A stretch of 64,000 nt of DNA from Clostridia bacterium (GCA_017516965.1 JAFXAP010000010.1:44455-108454), one strand, 5' to 3'. Counted from the first letter of the stretch, positions 37,481 to 45,126 are shown. Numbers and translations are program-made. Notes: generated by a model from the sequence alone, not told the origin.

Positions 37481-37923
37481 TAACACCCCTCCATTCTTTG
37501 TTTGCGACGTTCCCATCCTCGACGGCATCGCTCGCTATGGCTTGCTCGTTCCATTTCGGCAAAGATGAACAAATATTCTGTAAGGGCTCTGCCGAGAAAA
37601 ATAGAAGAGTCAAAACCTTCAACCGCACTAATTAATGTGACATTGTGCTGGCGGAGGGTGTCAACAAAAAAGCAAAAACTATGGATGTCCCTGCAAATAC
37701 GGTCAAACTTATATACGATAACCGTATCGATTTCACCGCGTTCGATAGCAGACATCATTTCGTTAAATGCAGGTTTTTCCTTGTCGTGGGCTGAATAACC
37801 ATTATCAGAATAAACTACATATTCTTTATCGTGTTGCAGTTTGGTTTTGCAGTGCTCAATTTGGGTTTCACAGGAAATGACATTATCATTCAATGCGCTT
37901 CTTACATAAATTGCTGTTTTCAT
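37480..37923 (-). CDS. Short serine recombinase with altered catalytic site
   Basis: A 147-residue protein consists only of a resolvase-type catalytic domain with a short basic tail (RCRRGWERRKQRM). It is clearly paralogous to the large recombinase: both share ISCETQIE, YK.DRI.R and the GFD, LGR and E-ER blocks. At the nucleophile the large enzyme has YARQS while this one has YVRSA, and a one-residue gap follows. The canonical Ser is thus Ala, with a Ser one residue earlier. Translation is coupled to the large recombinase. It could be a catalytically dead partner, a directionality factor or an enzyme with a shifted nucleophile. Confidence 0.85.
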   Translation of the reverse strand: MKTAIYVRSALNDNVISCETQIEHCKTKLQHDKEYVVYSDNGYSAHDKEKPAFNEMMSAIERGEIDTVIVYKFDRICRDIHSFCFFVDTLRQHNVTLISAVEGFDSSIFLGRALTEYLFIFAEMERASHSERCRRGWERRKQRMEGC

Positions 37924-37965
37924 GATTTTAATTTCTCCTTTGTTTTTGTAATATTTTTATGGTAT

Positions 37966-37993
37966 AAGGGCGGATGTGTGTGTATCCGCCCTT
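37966..37993 (-). terminator. Hairpin between the 55-residue gene and the recombinase operon
   Basis: AAGGGCGGAT (37966-37975) and ATCCGCCCTT (37984-37993) form a perfect 10-base stem with an alternating TG loop. The T-run is poor on the minus strand and slightly better on the plus strand. Confidence 0.45.
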
Positions 37994-38000
37994 TGTTTCG

Positions 38001-38168
38001 TTAGGATGCCTTGACGCCTGCTGCGACTTTCTTCGCAGGGGCGAATATGTTGAACAGGTCATCAAGAATGACTTCCTTGGCAATCTGGCGGTCTTCTTCC
38101 GTTTCGGGGACGACAGTCCGCTGAATCACCTTAAAGACGTTGTTATGGATATCTCGGTATTCAGACAT
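38001..38168 (-). CDS. Small hypothetical protein
   Basis: A 55-residue soluble protein with an acidic first half and a short basic, Ala-rich tail (APAKKVAAGVKAS). The ATG at 38168 has AAGGAGA 8 bases upstream, which is strong evidence that it is translated. I do not recognise a family. It lies between a 212-residue unknown gene and the recombinases, all on the minus strand, and could be a small regulator or accessory factor of the recombination module. Confidence 0.6.
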   Translation of the reverse strand: MSEYRDIHNNVFKVIQRTVVPETEEDRQIAKEVILDDLFNIFAPAKKVAAGVKAS

Positions 38169-38227
38169 AAAAAAATCTCCTTTCATTTGATTTGATACAG
38201 TATATGCGATACGGATTGTCCGCTATC

Positions 38228-38860
38228 TCATATCGACCCACAAATGGGTCTGTCAAGTACGATTGTGTGACTTTCGGTGATGACGACATCAGTGAACCCA
38301 CCTTCCAATTCGTTGTTGACGATATTAAGAAGGTTCGTAAAATCTTTGTCGTAGTGAAAGTAAATCGTTGTCAAATGATAAGGAGTAATGTCTACACCTA
38401 CACCTCTCACATCACAGTACTTGCAAACGTTGATGAGTGCCTTTTCGCCACTCGTGTCGATTTCCAGATAGATGGCACGACGAAAACGGTTCTTGAAGAT
38501 TGTCTTCAAGGTTTCGCCATCTTTCAGCATAATAAGGATGTTATACTTCTCACGGTGTAACACCTGCTGAATGAAGTCTTCCATCTGCATAATCGGACCA
38601 TCGACGAATTCGTATGAACCGAACGACTTGTCGAGTTCTCTCGCTATGACCGTTATCAGTTCATCAAGAGGAAACCTGCGGGTTTCCAACAGTTGCGGTT
38701 CGGAACGACTTGTTCGGTCTATATAGAAACAGCAGAGTATTTCACAGTCTGTGTCTATGATAGACAGTTGCAAATACATTCGTCTGCCGTGAAGGTTCTT
38801 GATGAATGCCTGATAGATGTTTTTGCCTGCATTATGCAGTTCAAGCACACTTCTCTTCAA
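38228..38860 (-). CDS. Hypothetical protein
   Basis: A soluble protein of about 210 residues, predicted alpha/beta, with no recognisable motif. The stretch RRAIYLEIDTSGEKALINVCKYCDVRGVGVD hints at a beta-rich domain. The start is uncertain: TTG at 38860 lies about 8 bases after AAGGGGGTGA, while TTG at 38866 is closer to it. A small upstream frame (38841-38933) overlaps the start, suggesting translational coupling. It is the first long gene of the leftward operon leading to the recombinases. Confidence 0.6.
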   Translation of the reverse strand: MKRSVLELHNAGKNIYQAFIKNLHGRRMYLQLSIIDTDCEILCCFYIDRTSRSEPQLLETRRFPLDELITVIARELDKSFGSYEFVDGPIMQMEDFIQQVLHREKYNILIMLKDGETLKTIFKNRFRRAIYLEIDTSGEKALINVCKYCDVRGVGVDITPYHLTTIYFHYDKDFTNLLNIVNNELEGGFTDVVITESHTIVLDRPICGSI

Positions 38861-38933
38861 GAACAATCACCCCCTTACAAAAAGGTATTCTGTAAGGAGC
38901 ACAACAATGCGACATTGTTTTTCTTTTCACCAT
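38841..38933 (-). CDS. Possible 30-codon leader ORF
   Basis: ATG at 38933 is preceded by GAGGTAATTACA and the frame ends with TGA at 38841, overlapping the start of the 212-residue gene by about 20 bases in another frame. It includes the hairpin AACAATG-cga-CATTGTT (38902-38918). It may only serve to bring ribosomes to the next start. Confidence 0.35.
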   Translation of the reverse strand: MVKRKTMSHCCAPYRIPFCKGVIVLEEKCA

Positions 38934-39375
38934 TGTAATTACCTCGCTTGATACATTTTTGCATCCGACATAATCGGATGACATTCTTTCCACCCCTCTG
39001 CCTAGAAGCAGTAAGAAGTAGAAATTATGTATTAAAACCTATCAATCACTAAAAAATTACTATTATTTATATCAAGCGACTGTCATTATCCGTTTGCACT
39101 GTTTGTTGGATAGATGAAGGTTGGTCGGGTGGATTGTCAATCCTCCCAAACCCTATATTCAATTTTCAAGGAACATTAATAAACGAATTACAAGTTTTGC
39201 AATTTGTTCATTCAGTTTATTGTGAGCACAGTATACACCAAATTTTTTCTCTTGTCAATAGGTTACGATAAACTTTTTGAACTTTTTTCATAATTTGCTT
39301 TCGTTTTATTGACTTTTGAAATATTGCGTGGTAGAATAACCTATAATAAAAGATGAATAGCGAGGTGAAATTGCA
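38934..39375. other. Intergenic region between divergent element genes
   Basis: No long frame is present. I see a hairpin CATCCGA (38962-38968) / TCGGATG (38974-38980), a palindrome GGATTG-t-CAATCC (39131-39143) and, before the rightward gene, TATAAT at 39342-39347. No -35 box lies at the normal distance; TTGACT at 39309 is 27 bases away. This region must contain the divergent promoters, but I cannot place them firmly. Confidence 0.45.
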
Positions 39376-40251
39376 TTGAGTTCCATTGGAGATAATTGTG
39401 TTATCTACTTTTGTGTAAAGAATGGGTATATGGTTTCCGACGAGGAGGTTCAGAAATCGTTGAAGTATACCAAAGCGCAGGAACTTCTTGCTCATTTTGA
39501 TTGCGAAGTAAAGTACGATATTACTTCCTCTAATAAATCTGACCGTCCTGTTCTCGATGCAATTATCGAGAGCAAACCTGATGTTATCATAATGTCTGGC
39601 ATTAATGCTTTGGGTTCTAACATTGAGGAAATTGTGCAATGGTATGAAATCATTTACGATAAAGGCATTCGTATGTGCTTTGCCGAAGAGAATAAAGATA
39701 ACGATATTGAATTAGTTACTCTTCCTTTCTCCACCGCAGAAGTAACTGGTGTAGCAAAGTATCACTATTTTGAAGAATTGATTTCAGTGAAGAGTGTGTT
39801 GCTGGAAAAACTCCGCAGCATTAACCCCAAGAGCATTCGTTCTATGACGATGAGAACAAATAGAATCACTGTTGATTTCAAATTAAAGAACCTATACTGG
39901 ATGATTGAAATGAATACGATTACCGAGACCGATGCTATTGCGGAATTGAAAATTTCCAAGAATACATTCCGCAAGATTGTCGGTGTATATGAAGCATCTG
40001 CTGAATACGAAAAGGACTTGCAGTTGTATGTATCCAGAGGTATCGCTAATATTCCAAAGCAAATCGGCGCCGTTCCAGCATACATTGCTGATACCTACGA
40101 AAAATATGAGAAGTTTTCCTATGATGATGCCAAGGCAAAAATCTTTGAGGAATATGGCATTGACGATAACTATGTTAATTCGGTTATGTATCATCGATAC
40201 CGCTTGAAATACGAACGAAAACTTCACAATAAGATGTATCGTAAGAAATAA
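39376..40251 (+). CDS. Degenerate resolvase-fold protein with C-terminal HTH
   Basis: A 291-residue protein. The first 130 residues follow the topology of a serine-recombinase catalytic domain: CVIYFCVKNGYMVSDEEVQ, DRPVLDAIIESKPDVIIM, GINALGSNIEEIVQWYEI and KGIRMCFAEE. However, the YxRxS serine and the DRxxR arginines are missing. The C-terminal part includes TETDAIAELKISKNTFRKIVG, a helix-turn-helix like those of resolvases. It is probably a DNA-binding protein derived from a recombinase, possibly a regulator or a directionality factor. The TTG start has GAGGTG upstream. It is monocistronic with its own terminator. Confidence 0.55.
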   Translation: MSSIGDNCVIYFCVKNGYMVSDEEVQKSLKYTKAQELLAHFDCEVKYDITSSNKSDRPVLDAIIESKPDVIIMSGINALGSNIEEIVQWYEIIYDKGIRMCFAEENKDNDIELVTLPFSTAEVTGVAKYHYFEELISVKSVLLEKLRSINPKSIRSMTMRTNRITVDFKLKNLYWMIEMNTITETDAIAELKISKNTFRKIVGVYEASAEYEKDLQLYVSRGIANIPKQIGAVPAYIADTYEKYEKFSYDDAKAKIFEEYGIDDNYVNSVMYHRYRLKYERKLHNKMYRKK

Positions 40252-40252
40252 A

Positions 40253-40288
40253 AAATATCCGTCTGCTCCCCAAGCAGGCGGATATTTT
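40253..40288 (+). terminator. Rho-independent terminator of the degenerate resolvase gene
   Basis: AAATATCCGTCTGC (40253-40266) pairs with GCAGGCGGATATTT (40274-40287) with one wobble, ending in T4. Confidence 0.85.
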
Positions 40289-40713
40289 CGTTACTCCATC
40301 AAGATGACGGTGTGCTAATATCTTGACCGAGCAACTATTCCATTTATCTTTGTTAAAACATATTAAGGAAAAACTAAAATGATAGAATTGTGTCTTTCTA
40401 CATATAACTGGTAGATTGGAATTGAAAACCGTTATTATATCGAACTACTTTATTTATCACAAAATTTTAGAGGAATCTTATGATAGTACAGATTATCTTA
40501 TTGGTGAAATTCGCTGCACACCGATAAGTTAATAATATCTAACTGCTATTTTTATTTCAAGTATTTCTACAACGACGAATAGACAATGTTCATCAGCACT
40601 CCTTAAAACAGTTGGTCGAAGAGTGAGACTATGCATTGCCTTGGTTAATGATATATGACTATTCGGTTATTTCTATATTCCCGAAATCCCGAAAGTTTTT
40701 TATGTTATTAGTG
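40289..40713. other. AT-rich intergenic region downstream of the replication gene
   Basis: No convincing gene is present. The only structure I see is an imperfect inverted repeat, ATTATCTTATTGGTG (40492-40506) against CACCGATAAGTTAATAAT (40519-40536). It lies between two convergent genes and lacks a T-run. Confidence 0.5.
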
Positions 40714-41763
40714 TTAAGAGGTATCGTAGTGAGATGTCGCAGACACAAAGGAATTGTGGTGTGGGAAGAAATAGGCATAACAAATAGACCCTGCTGTATT
40801 GCGCTTTTTCAGCAGGATTTGAAGAATATCTATATCGAGGTCGAGGTTCAGTTCGCAAGAGTATGGGCAAATACCGTGTTCGTTGAGTTCCTTGATTACC
40901 TCCTTCGTCTGCTCGATGGTCCTGGCACGGTGTTTTACGGTATCATTTACATCATTGACCTGTTTTAACTGTCGCATCATACGTCGCTTTGTGCGGGGAT
41001 GCTCTTTGAATAATTCAGACGCCAACCTCATTAGTCTTTTGTAATTGTGAATTTTGCCGCCGATATGATATTCTTTGAGCATTGCCTTCCAAACCTGTGC
41101 AGTGGCCAACTCGTTGGTGAGCAGTGTGTAAAGGTTGAGGTCTTTGGGATAGTATTTATCAATCCTGTACTTGTGCAACTGGAACTCCAAGCGAGCGATT
41201 TCGGGCATATATTTCAGCAGTTCATCACCAAGGTTCGCATCTTCATTCTTGAAATAGAAAAGGCATTTTACAGAATCATTTCTATATTCGCAACCCGTTT
41301 CGAATGTTTCTTTCTCTTGATTACTCTTGACATAAAATTTGCCAAAAAAGTCGCGTAATGCTTCCTGTTCCTCCTCGCCGTGATAGTGGATATTTCTGTT
41401 AAGGTCAACACGACTGATGGTTTTAATGTCTTGTAGACGGATATCTACACCCGTCGCTTCGTTTATGGTCTTTTTTATCTCTCTGATGGCAATTTGGGCA
41501 TCATCGAAGGAATATGGAATAACATTCAAACCGTTCTGCATTGTTGCAGCAGAAAACTCCATACAGAGCAAAGGGAGTTTTTTTCCGTTTCTATATCGGT
41601 AGGGGTAATAATGGAATGTAATTCCGTTATGAATTTTTTCCCAATAGCGTTTATATTTGTTTTCGTTCTCCTGGTCCTTTGGTATCCAGTATTTGTCGGG
41701 ATTGTTGCGGTCGTGTTTGAGAGAAACAGAGCAAATAACGGAGCAGCAAATGGTATCTAACAT
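40714..41763 (-). CDS. Phage/plasmid replication initiation protein (gene II/X-like)
   Basis: A 349-residue protein resembling gene II/X-type replication proteins, which nick or bind an origin to start rolling-circle replication. Supporting features are ISRVDLNRNIHY (the RxDL-type motif), the acidic LEFQLHKYRI segment, several conserved tyrosines and a long basic helical C-terminal half (YKRLMRLASELFKEHPRTKRRMMRQLK). The catalytic tyrosine cannot be assigned by eye. The ATG at 41763 follows a perfect AAGGAGGTG by 8 bases. A promoter with operator-like repeats lies upstream, and an iteron array lies 500 bases away. An integrated or circular form able to replicate is implied. Confidence 0.65.
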   Translation of the reverse strand: MLDTICCSVICSVSLKHDRNNPDKYWIPKDQENENKYKRYWEKIHNGITFHYYPYRYRNGKKLPLLCMEFSAATMQNGLNVIPYSFDDAQIAIREIKKTINEATGVDIRLQDIKTISRVDLNRNIHYHGEEEQEALRDFFGKFYVKSNQEKETFETGCEYRNDSVKCLFYFKNEDANLGDELLKYMPEIARLEFQLHKYRIDKYYPKDLNLYTLLTNELATAQVWKAMLKEYHIGGKIHNYKRLMRLASELFKEHPRTKRRMMRQLKQVNDVNDTVKHRARTIEQTKEVIKELNEHGICPYSCELNLDLDIDILQILLKKRNTAGSICYAYFFPHHNSFVSATSHYDTS

Positions 41764-41780
41764 AGGTTTTCACCTCCTTC

Positions 41781-41857
41781 ATTTCGGTTTTTCCGAAATA
41801 TTAAACACTTATTTTAAAAATTTCAAGTATTTAGGAATACCGATTTACTTGAAATTT
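41781..41857 (-). promoter_or_regulatory. rep promoter with operator-like inverted repeats
   Basis: On the minus strand TTGAAA (41821-41826), a 17-base spacer and TAATAT (41798-41803) form a promoter. A perfect 12-base inverted repeat, AAATTTCAAGTA (41818-41829) and TACTTGAAATTT (41846-41857), covers the -35 box. A 7-base hairpin ATTTCGG-ttttt-CCGAAAT (41781-41799) sits at the expected transcript 5' end, ahead of the ribosome binding site. Confidence 0.6.
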
Positions 41858-41899
41858 AAAAAATAATATGTCAAACTACCTTTAAAGAGGTGATTTATT

Positions 41900-42220
41900 A
41901 TGTTAAACAGACGAGATAGCACTCTACTCGAACAACGCTTATTTGAAAAAACAAATCTCGAACCCGATTTACACGAGAAGATTGAGCAGATATATATGCA
42001 CTACAAAATGGCCTGTATGATGTTTCCGTGTCTTCCTGATGCCGTATTCGGTATGCGCTACTGTAAGATGATATTGGATAACAAAAAGAATCAGGTTCCG
42101 CATTATCGCTCAATCGCATTTCACACCAAAGAAAAACTGACCACGTACTATCTGAGACGAAAGTCAGTTCTGAACTATATTGACTGTGTGATTAATAACG
42201 AAATCCCACCTTTGAGTTAA
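41900..42220 (+). CDS. Small hypothetical protein divergent from rep
   Basis: A 106-residue basic protein, probably helical (RDSTLLEQRLFEKTNLEPDLHEKIEQI; YLRRKSVLNYIDCVIN). No known motif is recognised. AAAGAGGTG lies 8 bases before the ATG. It is transcribed away from rep across the shared operator-like repeat and could be a copy-control or partition accessory. The stop codon is inside its own terminator hairpin. Confidence 0.55.
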   Translation: MLNRRDSTLLEQRLFEKTNLEPDLHEKIEQIYMHYKMACMMFPCLPDAVFGMRYCKMILDNKKNQVPHYRSIAFHTKEKLTTYYLRRKSVLNYIDCVINNEIPPLS

Positions 42221-42234
42221 GGTGGGATTTTCTT
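42201..42234 (+). terminator. Terminator overlapping the stop codon
   Basis: AAATCCCACCTT (42201-42212) and AAGGTGGGATTT (42219-42230) form a perfect 12-base stem followed by TCTTTT. The TAA stop of the preceding gene (42218-42220) lies within the hairpin. Confidence 0.85.
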
Positions 42235-42241
42235 TTGCCCC

Positions 42242-42360
42242 ATATGGTTAATTATATGGTTCTTTTTCTATGTTATTATCTGTGTTTTTATATGGTTAAA
42301 AATATGGTTATAGAAACACATATTACTAACCATATTTCCATACATATCACGGACCATATT
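42242..42360. repeat. Iteron-like ATATGGTTA repeat array
   Basis: ATATGGTTA occurs at 42242, 42290 and 42302 and ATATGGTT at 42254. Starts are 12 bases apart within each pair, and the pairs are 48 bases (four 12-base units) apart. Inverted copies TAACCATAT (42327-42335) and ACCATAT (42353-42359) follow. Regular spacing near helical phase and closeness to the replication gene suggest an origin where an initiator binds. A 64-codon frame across it (42235-42429) is an artefact of the repeats. Confidence 0.65.
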
Positions 42361-42429
42361 TTAGCACATACCCCTCCGTCCGACCTTCCTCGCTCCAAAT
42401 CCTTAAAACAGAAAATTGTATTATTTTAA

Positions 42430-42747
42430 TTACCCAAAAAATTGAGTTTTTCGGGATAACTGTAATGAAATTCGACGCCCTCCTTTAAAGTTCAAAAAAT
42501 AAGTGCATTCAAAACATAGGCAAATCATACCCAAAACGAGCCATAGAGAGAGTAAACCTGCCATATTGCGGTACATTCGTTCTCACCAGAGCACATTCGC
42601 CTGTATGGGATATTTCCTCTCAAAGTCCTCTTTTTATGGGTTCCGAAAAGAGGACAGGGGGAAATTCTTTTAAAAACTGGCTGATTTTTTCACAATTACG
42701 CGCTACAATTTAAACACCAAAAACACACCAGAAATGAGGTATGAAAA
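42430..42747. other. Non-coding region with a strong hairpin
   Basis: No gene is seen. GTCCTCTTTT (42625-42634) and AAAAGAGGAC (42646-42655) form a perfect 10-base stem with an 11-base loop and no T-run. Together with the adjacent iteron array this could belong to a replication origin, for example a single-strand initiation site, but this is speculative. Confidence 0.4.
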
Positions 42748-43323
42748 TTGAATATTGAAAGAGTGCTTTTTGACCGCATTATTTCTAATCTGGAAGAGGT
42801 GTTAGATACCGTTCCACCCCTCCATCCAGATATGCAGCAAGAGGTTGATTTGTTCGCACGGGACTTTGTCCAAAAGGTTATAGTAGACTTCTATAATTGT
42901 CCTGATGCATCCCAAAAGACCCCTGAAAAAATTCTCGGAGCAATTTTTGATGGAGCAATTTTTATGAGACGTATTATGGATGACATCTCGGATGATTTTG
43001 AGGCACGGCAAACTGTAATATCCTCTATTATATCGGATTATGATGTATGGGCAGGTGGACGGGTAGAAAAACTCATCAAGGACGATAAGGAGTATATGGA
43101 CTATACCGTTACCAAAGAACTGGCAATCGAGGAGACAATCTCTCTTACCTATCAAGAATTTGGCATTGAACTGAATGAAGATTGTGCTCTGATATTGCTG
43201 ACCACTGCATTGATGGCATTCTGCTCCTTCTGCTTCCGTATCCAGTTCAATTTGACCCAGAAAGAAAATGTTCATCCGTTGAACTTCTCTCTATTGGGTT
43301 TTATCAAAAATCGACTTTTTTAA
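42748..43323 (+). CDS. Hypothetical protein
   Basis: A 191-residue mostly helical protein of unknown family. A hydrophobic stretch near the C-terminus (CALILLTTALMAFCSFCFRI) could be a membrane segment. The TTG start at 42748 has GAGGTATG upstream; an overlapping 5-codon ATG frame lies 7 bases earlier. It is a single gene followed by a terminator. Confidence 0.5.
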   Translation: MNIERVLFDRIISNLEEVLDTVPPLHPDMQQEVDLFARDFVQKVIVDFYNCPDASQKTPEKILGAIFDGAIFMRRIMDDISDDFEARQTVISSIISDYDVWAGGRVEKLIKDDKEYMDYTVTKELAIEETISLTYQEFGIELNEDCALILLTTALMAFCSFCFRIQFNLTQKENVHPLNFSLLGFIKNRLF

Positions 43324-43443
43324 ACCGTGCTGCGAATCATCTCTGAATCGGTTCCGAAGTCGCGTATTTAAAAACTTTCCAGGAGGTTGTTCCTGAAAAG
43401 ACCTCAAAATAGGGGTAAAAACCGCTAAAAATTCGCAAAAAAA

Positions 43444-43480
43444 TATAGCGGCCGCAGGGGTTGCGGTCGCTATACTTTTA
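43444..43480 (+). terminator. Rho-independent terminator
   Basis: TATAGCGGCCGCA (43444-43456) pairs with TGCGGTCGCTATA (43462-43474) with one wobble, followed by CTTTTA. Confidence 0.75.
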
Positions 43481-43593
43481 TCCCAAGATTTCTATTCTTA
43501 ATGTAAAGCATTTTAATACATAAAGAAGGAGAAATTATAAGAGTGTTTTCACTCTGATATTAGTGTATTTCTTTTTAGATAAAAAATCAAGAA

Positions 43594-43619
43594 AAGTGCA
43601 GTCTGGTCGGACTGCACTT
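43594..43619 (-). terminator. Bidirectional terminator of the leftward membrane-protein operon
   Basis: AAGTGCAGTC (43594-43603) and GACTGCACTT (43610-43619) form a perfect stem. T-rich sequence follows on both strands. It lies 3 bases past the stop of the membrane protein gene. Confidence 0.8.
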
Positions 43620-43622
43620 CTT

Positions 43623-43931
43623 TTATGCCTCTACTTTCCTTCTGGGTTGAATGAATAACTCCACGGTCATTGATGCCAGCATCAAAATACTCAATCCCGA
43701 TAGATAGAGCAGATAATCGGACTGCACATAACCTTGCAAGCGCAGATACATCATAAAGGCGGTTAGAACGCCCTGTAAGAGCATTAAGAGTACGGATGCA
43801 ATCTTGTACCCCTTATAGTGAAAAACCAGCATAGTGATTGACAGAGGGGCAAAGAGCAGGGTTAGAACACTCCTTTGTTCCATTCCGTACAGAATAAGGA
43901 TGTATGAGACTAAACCAAATATAAATTGCAT
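43623..43931 (-). CDS. Small integral membrane protein
   Basis: A 102-residue protein with about three or four membrane segments (MQFIFGLVSYILILYG, LLFAPLSITMLVFHY, ASVLLMLLQGVLTAFMMYL and YLLYLSGLSILMLASMTVELF). The ATG at 43931 follows GGAGGTG by 7 bases. It is the last gene of a three-gene leftward operon after the transglutaminase-like gene. I do not recognise a family. Confidence 0.6.
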   Translation of the reverse strand: MQFIFGLVSYILILYGMEQRSVLTLLFAPLSITMLVFHYKGYKIASVLLMLLQGVLTAFMMYLRLQGYVQSDYLLYLSGLSILMLASMTVELFIQPRRKVEA

Positions 43932-43944
43932 TCTTTCACCTCCA

Positions 43945-44565
43945 TTAGTAAATGCGGTAGACATCATCGTTCAACACTTTTTCAGAGTAATACTCAAAGG
44001 ACACGTCTCCGATGTTCTTTGCACAACACCCGTATGGGATATTCTTCTTGTAGTGAGATAGTATTGATGTCAAATCAACAAAATAGGTTTCTTTATTACC
44101 ATTGGCGTCTTCGATAATGAAATAATTGTAGGAGTGTGTTTTATTGAAATTACGGTTTATACGGACATCGCATACAAACGATTTAACCTCTTTACCGTAT
44201 AATTCAAGCACCACCGATTTTGCGAACTGCGCGAATTGATAGCAAACTCCGTGGAAGTCATCCTGTCTGAATTCATTGAAATTGAACCGCTGGACGACCA
44301 AGAAATAATGATTGTAATTATCGTCGTATACAAAGTTCTTGATGGCGAATTTAATTAGTCCTTCGTATAGGAATTCTTCAAACGTTTCATATCCTCCGAA
44401 GGTATCGTGAACCCATTGCTTATCAGATGCGGTCATCGGACTGGTGACACTGCTGTAATAACCGCTGTTGTCCTCGGTTGACTTATTAATCCAAGCACCA
44501 GCGACAATCAGAACTACCAACAGGATGGTGATAGCCCTATAAGAAAATTTCAGTGCTTTCTTCAT
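43945..44565 (-). CDS. Membrane-anchored transglutaminase-like protein
   Basis: A 206-residue protein with an N-terminal signal anchor (YRAITILLVVLIVAGAWI) and an extracytoplasmic domain. HGVCYQFAQFAKSV, KTHSYNYFIIEDANGN and TYFVDLTS supply a Cys, His and Asp in the order of transglutaminase/papain-like folds. It may cleave or cross-link peptides at the cell surface. The ATG at 44565 has GAGGGG 8 bases upstream; the GTG at 44574 overlaps the preceding stop. Its 3' end slightly overlaps the untranslated start region of the next gene. Confidence 0.6.
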   Translation of the reverse strand: MKKALKFSYRAITILLVVLIVAGAWINKSTEDNSGYYSSVTSPMTASDKQWVHDTFGGYETFEEFLYEGLIKFAIKNFVYDDNYNHYFLVVQRFNFNEFRQDDFHGVCYQFAQFAKSVVLELYGKEVKSFVCDVRINRNFNKTHSYNYFIIEDANGNKETYFVDLTSILSHYKKNIPYGCCAKNIGDVSFEYYSEKVLNDDVYRIY

Positions 44566-44570
44566 TCTGC

Positions 44571-44870
44571 TCACCCCTCAATCGGAAAGGTGTCATCGTC
44601 AGTTGTGTCTGCGAGCGCTTCAAAAATGATAGAAGTCGCCAGACGAAAACCGAGAATGAAAGTATCCTTGCATCCAAGGTCGTTTCCTTTTAGAACCAGT
44701 GAGGTGTACTCCTGCCAGAGTTCTTTCTGCTGCGGGGTGAAAGTGTCTTCCAGTTTGGACATAACCTCGCATATTTCTCGCTCGGTCTTGTAATACTCGC
44801 CCTGCTTATTCATAGCACGACCAGACACAGACAGGTTATCATAGTACATTGCTTCAAGTGTTTTTCTCAT
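44571..44870 (-). CDS. DUF6809-like small protein
   Basis: A 99-residue helical protein resembling, from memory, the small Firmicute family DUF6809: an MYYDNLSVSGRAM-type N-terminus, a conserved EL..EY core (QQKELWQEYTSLVL) and GFRLATSIIFEAL at the C-terminus. The function is unknown; members commonly sit in accessory DNA. GAGAGGAAC precedes the ATG. It is the first gene downstream of the left copy of the duplicated attenuator leader. Confidence 0.55.
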   Translation of the reverse strand: MRKTLEAMYYDNLSVSGRAMNKQGEYYKTEREICEVMSKLEDTFTPQQKELWQEYTSLVLKGNDLGCKDTFILGFRLATSIIFEALADTTDDDTFPIEG

Positions 44871-44889
44871 AATCGTTCCTCTCTATCTT

Positions 44890-45109
44890 ACCTATCAGAT
44901 AGGTGTATGTAGGACGGAACTGCCTGCCGTTCCGTGTAAGGAGGAATTGTGAAGGAGGGATTCTATATAGTGTCCGCACAGGCACGGACGGAATAAATCA
45001 AAAAAGACCTACAAACAGAATCCGAGACGGATAATGTATGTAAGTCTTAATGTCGAAATATGTAGTATTAAGTTTTCTTAATTATACCATATTCCAGGGT
45101 CCGCGTCAA
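44890..45109 (-). promoter_or_regulatory. Promoter and attenuator leader, left copy
   Basis: On the minus strand TTGACG (45104-45109), a 17-base spacer and TATAAT (45081-45086) form a strong promoter. About 30 bases into the transcript, bases 45048-45004 fold into a long stem (AGACTTACATACA... against TTTGTAGGTCT with wobbles, inner ATCCG-tct-CGGAT) followed by T6. This is a terminator before the first gene. Further hairpins follow (GTCCG...CGGAC near 44972-44989, ACGGAAC...GTTCCGT near 44914-44936, and the palindrome ACCTATC-a-GATAGGT at 44890-44904). A near-identical leader lies at 63503-63631. Confidence 0.7.
45004..45075. repeat. Direct repeat, left copy
   Basis: This segment and 63522-63596 share AAGACCTACA-ACAGAATCC, ATGTAAGTC and TGTCGAAATATGTA-TATTAAGTT in the same orientation. 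The differences between them largely preserve base pairing. The copies flank the putative defence operon. Confidence 0.75.
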
Positions 45110-45126
45110 GCCGAAAAGATGACAAA

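Noticed and set aside
39309-39347. TTGACT and TATAAT as a promoter for the degenerate resolvase gene
   Set aside because: The spacing is 27 bases, far from the 16-18 needed for a sigma-A promoter.
40636-40968. Plus-strand frame of 110 codons
   Set aside because: It lies mostly opposite the replication protein gene, which has a strong ribosome binding site, promoter and recognisable motifs.
42242-42360. Possible CRISPR array
   Set aside because: The repeats are only 9 bases, are spaced 3 bases apart within pairs, and occur in both orientations; no cas genes are present.
42235-42429. Open frame of 64 codons rich in His and Met
   Set aside because: It is produced by the ATATGGTTA repeat array; it has no ribosome binding site and an unnatural composition.
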